From NCBI GenBank assembly GCA_037389465.1, contig JAZARR010000175.1, forward strand, positions 1,240,001 through 1,304,000: DNA of 64,000 nucleotides, read 5' to 3'. The first letter of the stretch is position 1. Each line of letters starts with the position of its first letter. Source of the DNA: Baylisascaris procyonis. Lineage: Eukaryota > Nematoda > Chromadorea > Rhabditida > Ascarididae. Made by a program: the position numbers and the translations under genes. Shown here piece by piece: positions 1-13,070 of the stretch. The notes below the pieces were generated by a model that had not been told where the DNA came from, searched no databases, and saw only the letters and a list, made by a program, of their open reading frames with translations.

Positions 1-879
1 CAATATCATCTACTCATTTATTTATAAAACGAGTCAATGACATTAATTACATTCATATATTATCATGAGGATTATGCGATAAGCTAAATGGCAATGCAAA
101 TATAGCTGCAGTAATAAATTACAAAAGCCATAAAAGCGAAAATGAGAAGAAATGAAAGAGGATATTTTTGAAAGAAATAAGCGAGAGAGAATTTAATTTT
201 TTTTTTTCAAATTTTTTAAGCTAAATTTAAGAAAAGAAAAAAAATTTTGCGCAATTTTTATGAGCAATGAATGAAAAAACATTTCATTTGAAATGCAATA
301 CTTCATTCGTATTGTGCTATCAATTTTGATAATATTCACAAATAGAAATGTGATAACATTAGAGAAACTATTGAATATTTCATAAATAACTGCACGATCA
401 TTCATTAAAAGTCGTAGATCTAAAAGTCCCCCATTTAAAAAGTTTATACGAATCCAATAGTAATCTTTATAGGAAATGCTATTTGAATCCTATATGGTTT
501 TCATGCAGTTGACGTCCCAAAAAAATATGAGAATAATAGGCTGGAAAAAGCATTTTGATACAAGATGAAAATATTTGACATATGCCACTCTTAATATGTA
601 GCAATGTCCTTTATCGCGAGAATGCGAAAAAAAGATCGTGTATAAATGCGGGATTGCAACGTTTTGAGACATGCATTCAACTCTAAGGACACACCATATA
701 CGATCCGTAGGGAATGCTTTGTACGACGAATGCAACAATTCAGTTATTCTATAATAAATCAGCTTACAAAGCAACTATATTTAAAAACTGGTTGAGAAAA
801 ACCAAGCGTAGTAAGAACTGGCTTACAAAAAACAACTATGACTAAGAATTGGTACCTTTTTAATTAGTAAAATTTATCT
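1..879. other. Unassigned AT-rich DNA
   Basis: No reading frame, RNA or repeat in this stretch could be supported. Open frames are short and of AT-rich composition. Imperfectly repeated short phrases near 785-855 (variants of AACTGG followed by A-rich runs) may belong to the retroelement relic that follows. Confidence 0.5.
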
Positions 880-3180
880 ATAAACGTTTATGAGTGTCTA
901 CAAGGATTAACAGTGAAGTGATACTCGATAATTTCTCGGCAAAGATAAAAAATCGACTGAGAAAAAAAAAGATTATTGTAGAGGAGATCATATGCCTGAA
1001 TTTGAACCTAACCAAGGAAAATGGTCAACTATCAAAAAAAAAAAAAAAAACACCCCTGAATCTCACTTTAGAATGAACCATATAGCTGACGAGGAAATTA
1101 GGAATAGCTGCTTCTTATCATAGATTGGTTCAGTTGCTTTCATTTGTTCTCAGGCAATTCGATACGCTGTTGCTTATGGCTTCATCATGAGAACATTTAT
1201 TAATAGATATGAGGAATTAAATGAGCATAACGACTTATATCCGTGATGTCATAAAGCAATAGGACAATTAGCAACGGATTGGACTACAGGCCTCGCAAAT
1301 ATCGATTTAATTCATCAATGCTGAAGGAAAGACCACCAGATAAAGCACTGAAAAAATATTCTAGTTGTTAGCATATCAAATCTAAGAATTTATCAAGCAT
1401 GATTATGAGAACAGGATCTAGATATTGTAACAGATGAGAGGAGGATTGCCTTATTCCTTCGAAGGACCCGAATCCAATGTTAGACACCTTGATAGCAAAG
1501 ACAAATCACGGAAGACGATTCTTTGACCAAGTTATGCTCATCTCAACGCTGTTGTTGGCAACTTTTTAACAGAAAGGCTGCTACTCGAAACTTTAGTGGA
1601 AAAGAAACACCTCTGCGGTCGATTAAACCTTTATGGATCGCAGCAGTATATCGCAGCACTTAATGCAAATATTAAAAATATACTTGCCAACGAGGGAAAA
1701 TCTCGTTTACAATGAGATGCAGGATAACTGTCGTCACAGGATAAATTAGGGTAAAGAAAGCACTGACAAACATACAGATGAATGGTCAAGAAGTTAAATT
1801 TACAAATGACAACGATGCGTAGAGTATAACTATGATAAGCGCAGTTGACAAAATCTTAGCTGTTCAGTGCTTGAGCAACAGAGCAATAAACTAGAGTGTG
1901 TTATGGAGATGCGGCAATATAAACTCAAGGGCAGTGTGCTATGATTGTAAAGAATAGGGATCTCAAGTTTGTGATACGCCTGATTGTCATGCCAAGTAAA
2001 CGTGACCCGTTGTTGGGCTAAAATTGGACTTCACAAATGTATCAACATGTTCGAAGGAGAGAATCGGATCACTCTAGTTAGATAAAGGCTCAAACGAAGC
2101 TTTGAGAAGACGCTTCATCGGAATTCCTTAAGTCGGCCGTCCTGGATGAAATTAAAGAACGGCATAAAACAGACGTGGATATTGGTATACTGGAGAAAGC
2201 TGATGTGACAGCTTAGAGGCTATATCAAGATCTACAGTGATTTAAAATTTCCTAAGGATTCGCAGCCTCGTTGGATCACTTCTACCGATAAACCGTTGAA
2301 CGGCTCAATTGTATGGAAATCGAGGCGAACCGGTTCCCGCGATGGCCATCCTCAATGGAAATTTACTAGAATAGTAAAAAGTTGATGATGCTTAATACCC
2401 AAAAGTGGCTTTTGCGCTGCAAAAAGATAACTTTGGGGATCTTTAAAGCGCTGGGGATCTTCTTTCCTATTGGATCAGCTCTCAAAAATCTTTTTAGCTA
2501 AGTGCTGCTGCGTCCTTTTCCAAGGTAGATACACATATTTGAGATAGACGGCGGAAAAGAAAAATTTATTGACGAAGGTAGAGCGGATGCCGCATATGCG
2601 AATGCCTGAGTCAATATAGATGGATGCATAAGTGGTCGTATAAAGTGGCTGGCGTTTGCTACTACGAACAGGAAGTTTATCGAAGATAAATCGCCGATGC
2701 GACTTGATGTACAACCCCCGATCGCACAATTTATATAGTAATCGTTCAGTGCTTCGTGGATTGGTCTGATAAACCGATCGCCAATGCATCAAAACTGTAG
2801 CTGAAAAGAAGTAGAAAAGAATTGAAAGGGAAGCACTGTCGATCTATTGCGGCATGGAGAAGTTCCACTAATGCTCAGGTGATTGGAAATTCGACCTGAT
2901 CACTGACCACGAGCCGTGAGCACATATTTCCAACACGTCCAAGTGTACTCCGCTCACAATAGCAAATCACCTACAGTGGCTTGAGCGGATACCTATTATC
3001 AGTTCGATATTACAGGATATGAGATCACGCAAATGCCTGTCGCGTATCTAGACATTCAAGTGGCCCACAGCACTTTTTTATCGACATGGAGAGGATAACG
3101 TTTAAATATTCATGCCCAGGCACGTCTCCCGATAAATTCCCCAGTAAGCTTATAAAATAGGCAGTTTCTGGTACAAAATC
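880..3180 (+). mobile_element. Decayed Ty3/gypsy-like LTR retrotransposon pol relic
   Basis: The + strand preserves the order protease, reverse transcriptase, RNase H of a gypsy-type pol, but stops and frameshifts interrupt it throughout. Around 1,779-1,850 a frame reads MNGQEVKFTNDNDA and then an SITMIS-like run, which resembles the start of a retropepsin although the expected DTGA is not intact. Around 2,140-2,210 the frame reads DEIKERHKTDVDIGILEKAD, the usual entry to the reverse transcriptase domain. Around 2,770-2,960 are an ASK-type RNase H opening and an LITDHEP-like stretch in shifted frames. A GYEI phrase near 3,015 matches the linker before the integrase. No LTRs, primer site or integrase were found. 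It is certainly inactive. The family assignment rests on these motifs only, and a BEL/Pao origin is less likely. Confidence 0.6.
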
Positions 3181-4494
3181 GAATTCGGCTCAATCATTCT
3201 TGCACATCGAATAAATAGATTATGATCCATGTTTAAGATTATGATCCATGTTTACCTTACTTACCTATACGTTTACCTCAACTACTTCAACGAATCTCAA
3301 TGTGCAGATATACGTCAGCGCACTTCTTAAGATTTACGGCTTCTCTTTCAAAATTGGTTGTGTAATTGACTATGTGTAATTGACTCGCATTTTCCTCATT
3401 TCATGAACGCCTAAAGTTTCTCATCATCGGGACATATAAGTAAGAAGCGTACCTTATGATACTGGTTCATAGATAGCCCCATAGCATCTGAGAACAAATG
3501 CATCGTAATAAGCATATACTAATTTCTCTGCATATATTTATTTTGAGCAATAGAATAAACAACAAATATTAAAATTAATATAAGAGATTTAATAATACTT
3601 GAAATTTGATTTATTGAAAGACTCATGATTGAGATATACTTTGGTTTTATGTTAAGCTTGCAAGTAACAAGATTAAACGAACGATGAACACCGCTCACCT
3701 TTATAATATAATATTTGCGCTTTTGGATTTGAAATACGTGACGATTGCCTCATATATATCCTCATCAAATGCATCTCCTGCATTTTTATAGTGCATTTTT
3801 GTATATTTATGCGTCAATGACGCAAAAATAAATAAATGAAAAAACAAATAAAATTCAGCGTTTTTGAGAGTTTATTGAAACTATTACTGCTGCAAAATAT
3901 TTAATAAATGAAACGCAACCATGGGGGCATAAATATGACGGTCGAAAAACTATTAATTTCATATATTTTAAAAATTTTCAATTAAAAAACTCTCGAGCAA
4001 AAAGTTGAAAGGAAAAAGTTTCCTAAATGATGAACATAAAGCATCAGTTAATATCTCATCTCTTGAGCGAAAAATCTAAACTACATTAATGAATGAAATA
4101 AGTGTCTCTAATACATTATGTTCATAAAAAAAAATAATAATAATAAAACTCATGAAATGAAATTTTTCTTCACTTAATTCATTATAGCTTTTTAATTCTT
4201 TTCTCACTTCTCTCTCTATCCATCTCTCTCTCTCCATTTCCCTCTCTCTCCCTCTCTCTTCCACCATCTCCTTTTCCCTCCTTTATTTTCGATCCTCATA
4301 AAAAAAATGAAGTGATAAATTCTTGCAGAATATTGAAATAATTCTACATATAAAGAGTTCGATATACTTTCCGATGCTATATGAGGCAACTGAGAAACTA
4401 GTGGAATTAATATTTAACGCCTGAGGAAATTCGTAATAAATTCCATTACGTTTCGAACGAAGTGAATTTTTTTTTGGCGAGAATAAATTTCATA

Positions 4495-4496
<2 letters not shown>

Positions 4497-4543
<47 letters not shown>
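4497..4543. repeat. (AT)n microsatellite
   Basis: An uninterrupted alternating A/T run of 47 bases. Confidence 0.95.
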
Positions 4544-4545
<2 letters not shown>

Positions 4546-5544
4546 TTATTTTTAAAAGCTTGAAATCATGAGAAGTAGCAAGAGCAAAGAACAATAAATG
4601 GATGGACAATGATGGATCTTTCCATGGCTTATTTCATTCACTCGGATAGAAGAGTATAAGGAGATTGCAGCAATGCGAAAATAACAGAATGTCGTTTCAC
4701 CACGTTGCTATATCAACGCCTCATTAAGTAAAAATGATATCTTGTATTCATTCAGGATCGAATAGTGATGAAATAATAGATAATAAATATCCACTGGATT
4801 ATATAGGAGTAGTAATGATGAAGTACTATGGAGATTTTTTTCTATGTACGAAACCATCCTTCTGAAAGATATCGGATTTAATAAGATTTAGATCAGCTGC
4901 AGTTTTTTAAAATTTATGAAAAGTATCGGAAGAAAATTAGTAAATTTGTTTGAATTTTCACTTCTTTGAGGTTATTTAGTTGAAAGAAATTTTACACACT
5001 GCAGCATCAAAAAGATTGAATAGCATGATTAGAGCCAACATGTCATCCCTCATCACCTCATCTCATCTCCTCCATTCCCTTCCTCTTCCCTTTTTTCCTC
5101 CCCTTCTTCCCGATCTTCGAATCACCTATGGTAAAAATGAAATCTTTTAGAGTTTAGGAACACTTCCGGCATCACTAGAACTAAAAAAATTTTTTTCTTG
5201 TTAACCTCACAATGAAAGAGATATGGTCGCAACAAAATACACGATTCATAATAAGAGATGAATAAAGTCTATGAACTTTGCCAGTTGCCAGTTGCAATAT
5301 GGATATTTACGGGATGCGAATCGGATTACCGCTGCTATCAGATATCTAGAAAATGTTTCGATTTGAAAGAACAAGTCAACAAAAATAAATAAAACGATCT
5401 TCTTCATCGGCAATATTTTATCAAAGTTTCCGGCACTCACAACGAAGTAAAAACGAAAATCAACGAAACTTTGGATTAAAGCTGCAATCCTGACAGAATT
5501 TCAATTAATGTCACAATGAGCGCAAGTGCTATGGCAAAGAAAAA

Positions 5545-5567
5545 TGTGTGTGTGTGTGTGTGTGTGT
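5545..5567. repeat. (TG)n microsatellite
   Basis: An uninterrupted TG run of about 11 units. It yields a spurious alternating Met-Cys-Val frame. Confidence 0.95.
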
Positions 5568-7099
5568 TTGTGGGCGCAGCAAAAAAAAAGAATTGAAATT
5601 TTTTTTGCATAGCCAACTGCGCCGTCGCTTTCTATACATCAGTGCGCACATTTTTGAAATTAGTATGAAGATGATAGCGAAAAATATTCCCTATAAAATC
5701 TATAAAATATATTTGCATAAAAAATTATTCTAACATAAAATATTTCGCGAACTTTTTAGGATAATATTGGAAAAAACTAAAATAGGCATTAAGTTCTTTG
5801 ACAATTTTATTGAAGAAAACATTAACTTTGTTGATGGGGAAAGCTTTTACTGAGAAAAAAATTCATTTAACTTTTGGCATTTACATATTGAATAACCAGC
5901 GAGCAGAGAATTGCACTCACTGATTATTGCATTGATTATTATGTAGAATTCTCTACGATATGGAATAGATTTCATGCACTGCTTATAAAAAGATTTTTTC
6001 ACTTAGCCACCTTCCTCGTTTCCCCCCCCCCGCTCTCATCTTCTCGTTTACCATTGTGAGAATATGCTTTCAAATCAAGGAATTTTCAAAAAATTCTTAT
6101 CAAATACCGAATTTTTTTAAACAATTGTCTTATTGAAAGCATCCATTGAAATTATCGAAACTTTTGGCGTTTTTTTCTTCTCGCCACTAGCCACCAGCCG
6201 TCTATCACTTAATACACCGACTATTTTGTTAATTTGCACTTTGCATCCCTTAAATGAAATATAATATGTAAATGAATGTAAACATATCTATATTAAGGTC
6301 AGTTAATTCGTTTGAAGTGATAAAATACCTCCCTATTGGAAGTAAGTCCATTTATTTTTATTTTTCGATAGCATTGAATTTAATAATTCTCAGGGAGATT
6401 AATATATCGAAAGCGCATATTGCGTATAAATGCATGTGAATTTCTGCTGAGACAATGGGATCGTTAATTTTTTGGAATTGATTGCAAATAATTGTGATCA
6501 AACATTGCGAAATTTCCATTGCAAATTGTTTCGATTTTTGCATTCTCATATTGGTGTTGATCATTTGCATTTTGTAAATAATCGCAGTCAAACTTTGCAA
6601 AGCTTTAATTTTCACAGTCTGATAAGTTAATAATTTATTAACGTTAAGCGATATTGTCATCGATCCAAATATTATATCAATTTTTTTTTTTTTATGATTA
6701 GGATAAAAATTTTCGAGGAAATATTTTAAATTTTCCTCAACAGAATTTTTTTTTTGCACTTAATAATCCGCTTAATTAAGCTTAATTTTCATTTTAAGCT
6801 TAATTGCAGATAACCATTTTTTCATAAAATACTCTCTAACGATCAACTATTGATTGCAATTGGAATGATGCAAAAAAAAAGAACGAATGCCAATGCGACC
6901 TAATTATGCTTCCGTTATTTCCTTATTTAAGACTAAAATGACAAAGAAATGAAATTATCAATGCTTGAATTTTACTCAAATTTTAAAAGCGCTAAACTGC
7001 TAAGATGAATTACTTATTTTGAAATTTGAAATATATTATCAAAAATGCTAGAAAATATTGAGGATTTTGGCAAAAAAAAAAACTGACCATAGCCTCCGG

Positions 7100-7440
7100 C
7101 AGTTTGCTTATCAATGAAAAAAACTTATCCTTTAATAAAGTTGCCACCTATTTATGATAATGTCAGTGATAAATGCATAATTTCAGTTACAGGTGTTTAA
7201 ACACCACACCCCAGTGTCAATATTCGTTATATGTTGGCAACTTATCACAAGCAAGCCATATCCCATCATTGAAAATCGTCTCATCATGTCTCGCTGAAGT
7301 CCATATAAAACATGCTTATCAGTGCGCAACTACCAGTGAGACGCTCTCTTCATCTATAACTGGCGCTTATCTTATCATTCAAGGTTGTACGAAATTGAAC
7401 AACTTAGTCTATAAATTTGAAATATTGCTCGATAATATTT
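7100..7440. promoter_or_regulatory. Dense cluster of GATA-type motifs (candidate enhancer)
   Basis: TTATC or its complement GATAA occurs about nine times in 340 bases, near 7,107, 7,125, 7,156, 7,168, 7,242, 7,316, 7,366, 7,371 and 7,431. Several are in the extended CTTATCA form. Random DNA of this composition would give roughly one or two. In nematodes, extended GATA sites are bound by ELT-type GATA factors and drive intestinal expression. No adjacent gene could be identified, so the regulatory role is inference. The overlapping 89-codon open frame has no recognisable domain. Confidence 0.35.
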
Positions 7441-10400
7441 AATAAGTATAATGAATTATGAGTGCACCGACCCTTCTACATCACAACGTTAGATGGAGTA
7501 AGCTCAACTTAATTAACGAACATACAGCATGTCACTTAGGGCAATATCTATGTAAACTGAGTCAACCTGTAACGCTATCGATGGCTGTTTTATTTATATT
7601 TCGAACTTTTTTTTTTCAAATCGACAAACATTATCAATATTCAATTTTATCATTTCTTATTCTAGAGATGATCATTTATTTCTGTTAATGAGGTCAACTT
7701 AAGGGAAAAAAGAGAGTAAGAGGGATGAATAGGGATGAAAGAAGGGGAAATATCTCGCGTCACGTTATCGGTCCTTATCAAAAATAAAAGTGATAAATTC
7801 CCTAAAGAATTCCCCGCTGCAGAAAAAATGACAAGTTTGGTTCCATACAACTGGTTAACTGTTTTCATATTAGTAAAAACAACAGTAACGCATCTTAGAC
7901 TTTCAAACTGTAATGGTTAGATCTATGTTTACGCTAAACGCTCAAATCCTAGAGAGAGATGGAAACGATAGTGGGATGGGTGAAATTGATAACCATGATA
8001 ATGTGAAGAGGCGCAAGAAGAGGCTCGGATAGGAAATAAATGGTCATTATTTATTAAGATACGAGAAGGGGAAGGGCAGGGGGTCGAGCCAAACCTATTT
8101 CGCGTTCAACCACAAATTAATCTCGCTCTTTGCAGATAAGAACAGTTGAGCATTTCTAACAAAATAGCGCCGAGAGTGTCGAAAATCGAAAATTTTCATG
8201 AAATTTTGAACATGGTTATATTTGTCAATGATAATCGCTATTGGAAAAAACGAGAAATAGAATATTACCTTATACAAATCTCAATTACTTCATACTCAAA
8301 AAACTCAAAAAAAAAACCAACACTCAAAACCAACTCAAAAAAATCCTTCATATCTTTGAAAAAATTATTCACATTTATAATAAATATTCATAGTGAATAT
8401 TTTATAATTCGATGAGCACAATCATATTTCACCGCCGATAAATAAAAATATAAATTTAAATATTAAAATCAAAGCAAAAGAAAAAAGCAATGCGCAAAAA
8501 AAAACCGCCGATTTCAATAGCTTATAGGCAAGAATGAAGAAATCGATGTGGAGAATAAACATCCAACACACTAAAAGAATAAAAATTTCAACACTAAAAG
8601 TACGGAACGTCATATAAATATGGATCTGTAAATACAGTAAATTTGGAGATTCTCTCATAGGAATCGGAAGTAAGGAGTAACAACCAATCGAGAATGCCGA
8701 TTGTTGGCTGGATGGCGTTGGATTCAGTTTTAAGGGATGTGCACAAACTGCAAACTAATGAGAGTGCGTGAAGTGCGGTGATTTGGACTTGTTGGGCATA
8801 TTAGCGAATGTGATGTGTAGCCAAGAGTTTGCACTAAATGCCACAAGCCATATGGCTAAATAGAGCAAACAATAGCCCTTTCCTAGATTCTTTTTTTTGC
8901 TTTCCTCTCCTTTCCTCGTCAATAAAAAAAAAAATTTTTTTTTGTTCTTGTTGAAAGACTCCTACTTTCGCATTCTAAAATAAAATTTTGTTCTTCAAAG
9001 ATTCGGCTCACGTCTTCTACCCTCTAAGAAAACCTCTTCCCGCAGAAGCTTTAGCTTCTCTTCACCACTACTAAACCTCCATTTTACAAGCACTTCTATC
9101 CTCTCTAACGATGCCTCGCTTTCAAGGAAGTGGACCCCCATTCTTACACCCCTGCCTCTAAGAAACTTCTCTCTGGAAAAATATCAAAGTGTAAGAGATG
9201 AGCACAAAAATAGTGAATTTTCAAAAGAAACATTAGAATTTCAAATAATATTCAAAGTTTAAAAAATAATAATAAGAGAAAAGAACGAACTTCTGCTTCT
9301 GTGCAACTAACAAACACATAGAAGTTTCCAAACATTCTCCATGAAGAAATTTTGGTTGGCACTGATTATTCCATTACAATCTTCTACTATCTTTAATCAT
9401 CATAAAAATATGCACAAAAAATCGCGACCAAACGTTCATGAAAAAAATGAATATCACTAATTTAAGTGGAACTATATTTGCTAAACGATACTAAGTCGGA
9501 CTGCGCTCGGCAATCTTTAATAATGTGCTCGATTTTCATATTCAAATTGAAGACGTCGAAGAGATTAAGTAAGTTTTCCTTATTCTGTAAAATTTTATAG
9601 TCATCAAGTTTTTTTTTTTGAAGTTTGGATGAAAAAAGTGAAAAATTTATTTATATTTATTCACTGAGTACATTTCATGTAGAGAATTTCAACAATAAAG
9701 ATTATCATCATGTTAGAGATATGAATGATAGACAACGCTATAAAAATGAATGAAGAATGTGAGCAGAGATCTAGCATTTAAGAGATCTGCACTTGATAGT
9801 TTACTTGCACTTTAAAGTAGTTTTGCATACTTTACAAAGTTAAGCAATTGATTTGATATTTGATGTCATATCAATTCGATTGCAATGTTTCTTGACGACG
9901 AAAAACATCTATAAATATTTGAAAAGGTAATAAGATTTGGAGAAGGGGATTAAAGGAGTAGAAGGAGGATTGAAAGGAGGAAGAAGGAGGATGGAAGGGG
10001 ATGAAAGGGGGATGGAAGAAGAAGAGTGGAAAGAAATAAAATAAACGACTCAGAAAATATTAGAGACATCAATGAAATAAATGCGAAATTCTAGCCTCTA
10101 CGGGTAACTATTGCCGTCTCTCGGAAATACACGTTATTTTTTTAGCATTTTGTTTCATTTGCGCTCAACTGAAATTTCAACAATGCGCTTATGAAATTAG
10201 ACAGGTTTTTATATAGCTTTGCGTTTATACTAATGAAGTTCCACGTATATACCAGTACAATTTTATTTGCCAATTTGGATAGCCAATACGCGAAATATCT
10301 TTGAAATTTGACGCTTTTGAAATGTTTTTCCGAAAAATGCAGCCTTTGAAAAATAATAAACAATGCTATTAGAAAGATTTACAATTCGAGGAAACTGTTG

Positions 10401-10742
10401 TATAAACATTCCGATTACCTTTAATATTCGGCTATAATAAACATTCGACTACCTCTATAACTTCTAATATTTTTATAAATGCGTTAAAGTTGAATACTTA
10501 GCGGATGATGAATTTTCCAAATTAGCGCAATAAATGGAAAATAGTATGTGAATAGACATTCAAATGGGAAAATTGTTCAATAGATGCAAAAACTTATAGA
10601 TCAACAGGAAGCAAACAATCCATCGCAAATATTACCTCTGCGAGTGGTAAAATTAAAGTTAAAAGAAACGGTTAAAGCAGAGAATGTGAGCACCTGAAAC
10701 GCCGTTGAGCGTCAAGGTGATTAGCATTATGCATTGGCCGTT

Positions 10743-10783
<41 letters not shown>

Positions 10784-12957
10784 AATCTAATATTTCATAA
10801 TTGTTTACTAGTCAATAACAGTAATTTAAGGTGTTTGAGTGCTTTATGAGCGTTCTATGGCATTACTTATCTTTGATATCCACAAAGCTTGAACACCTGC
10901 CATTGTATTAACCTGCTAATGCTCAAAGTTTGTCTATCATATCTTCGCGCTTCTGAAGAAGTTTGGATCCGCCACAATCACCTAAATCTGGGGACAAATC
11001 TAATCCATATAGAAACGCATGACTCTTACTGCTGTTTGCAATCAGCAGTGACAAGTACCAACAGCATTATTTATAGCCACTCTCTTGTCGACCCCTCTCC
11101 CCCCTCACGACCCTTGTCTTATAAAAATTAGTGTTTCCCAACATTTATTTATTTAGACACACGATGGGAAATGTTACGCTCGATTTATTTATATGATTGC
11201 GTGCATCCTGAAAAAAGCGAGTAAGTAGCTCTGCAACAGTTGAATGCTTCAATAAGACATGACAGAAATTTGCATATCTTCCTACAAAAACAGGATATTG
11301 AGAAAACGACGAAAATGTATCATCGTGAAAGTGATTCCGAAAATCACGTAACATAGCGAAGCAAAAATAAAGCGAATATTGCAAGCGCATATGCAGCATT
11401 CTCAAAGAAAAGACTTACTTGACATATGCGCAAAGTTGTTGGAAACCCTGTAGAAAACGAATGGAAATATTTGTGATAGTCGAGTAATTCGGGAAACCTG
11501 TAACAAATGCTAAGAAGTAATTAATATATAAATCGTAATTAGAACATCACCCGCAAACGAAATAATAAATTTAATTGTCTTCATATAACTAGCCTATAAA
11601 TTATTTGACATATGATGAAAAAAAAAGAAAGGAAAATTTATTAATACAGAAATATTTCGGTCTTTTTAAATTTTTTCCCGTATTCTTTCTATTCGAAGAT
11701 ATGTTAAAGAGCATTGATATTTCAAGAAATGAGGAGAATATTACAACTTTCAAGCATTTTTTTTAAAGAAAGCAATTCAAGATTTACTGGAGAATAAAGG
11801 TTGAAACTCGTCAAGAATTTGTGAGTGCAATGAAGGCTTTTAAATAAAAGTACTAAACAGGAAATAATTTGGAAGCATCATAACTGAAGGACAATTTTAT
11901 ATGATTTTAGACAACGATTACAGGTAGAAGTCATCAAATATATCGAAAATATACGTATATTCATATAGCTGAAAAATGATTAGTTTATACACGCATAGAG
12001 ATGACTCTTCAAACGATTACATCAGCAAACAAAAATAAATGAAAGCTATTCTCAAGGTAACGCATTTTTTTGGAAATTAAAAAGTAACTATAGTCAAGAA
12101 ATTATAGCGATTAAGTGCAATAAGCACAACTGAAGCACTGTTATGCAAAGTTGTGTTCATATTTAGCACGTGATAAAATTTGATTAGGCATGATAAAATT
12201 CTTTCAAAAACCTCTTTCGATTTCTGGATCGCCTCCGAAAAAGCCACAATCAACGGTGAAGTTGCCGTTGTTATCCAGAAATTGGGAAAAATCACTTTAG
12301 CTTGCATTCAAGGATTTATTTGTGATAGTGTTTGAGGGTGAACTGAGACACATCTGATCACTTTTAATGGTGTGAATGCTAAAAGCAGAAATGATTGCTC
12401 AAAACCAATTATATCACTAATTTTCTATTCCTTTATCAAAGAGAAAATAAAATAGATACTTCTAGTAACTTTAATTTTCCAAATATTTCTAAATATATAA
12501 CTTATATTTCTAAACTAGATAAAATAGATATTAAGAAATAATTATCTATAAGTGCTTCAGTAACTTTAAATTTCCCTTAGAATAGCTCTCATCATGAGCG
12601 AGGTTATCAATCATGCAGAAATATAGGCAAAGATAGCATCATAGTAATACATTTGTTAAAATTTTGCAAAAAGCATATTTAGAACTATATTAATGAGGAA
12701 ATGCGGAAAAATATACGGAATTTAACGACTACAATAGCTGTTGAATTTAATTAACATTCGCTTTTGAGCGATGAATTAACTCATTCAAATTGATCATTAT
12801 AGATGACGCTAACAAAGAGTGCCCATAAATGGAATGGTGCGAACATTCTAATTATATTCATTAGAAATGACACACACAATATGGAAATATCAAACGCAGC
12901 AGATAGATTGAAATATTGCCTATATAGGATTGTTTATATAGGACATGCCTAAAGAGG
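7441..12957. other. Unassigned intergenic DNA
   Basis: No gene supported on either strand. The contents are AT-rich sequence, a few more GATA motifs (7,760-8,000) and a (TA)n run at 10,746-10,780. The longest open frames are under 90 codons and have no recognisable motif or credible splice context. Confidence 0.5.
10746..10780. repeat. (TA)n microsatellite
   Basis: An uninterrupted TA run of 35 bases. Confidence 0.95.
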
Positions 12958-13004
12958 ATATATAAATATAAATATAAATATAAATATAAATATAAATATA
13001 AATA

Positions 13005-13067
<63 letters not shown>
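12958..13067. repeat. Composite TATAAA / AAAT / TA array
   Basis: Three nested simple repeats follow each other: about nine tandem TATAAA hexamers (to about 13,009), then about seven AAAT tetramers, then a (TA)n run. The order suggests stepwise slippage from a common TATAAA seed. The apparent Tyr/Leu-Ile frame on the minus strand is an artefact of the repeat. Confidence 0.9.

Positions 13068-13070
<3 letters not shown>

Larger units (their letters stand above)
3181..7090. other. Unassigned intergenic DNA
   Basis: No supported gene. The stretch holds a pyrimidine-rich TC tract (4,205-4,280), a (TA)n run and a (TG)n run listed separately, and many poly-T/poly-A runs. The open frames on both strands are of simple or AT-driven composition and lack recognisable domains. 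Confidence 0.5.

Noticed and set aside
2475..2792. A 105-codon minus-strand frame
   Set aside because: It is antisense to the gypsy pol relic, whose + strand motifs are recognisable.
6358..6759. A 133-codon minus-strand frame
   Set aside because: AT-driven composition rich in Ile, Lys and Asn. No domain, no splice context and no support from neighbouring sequence.
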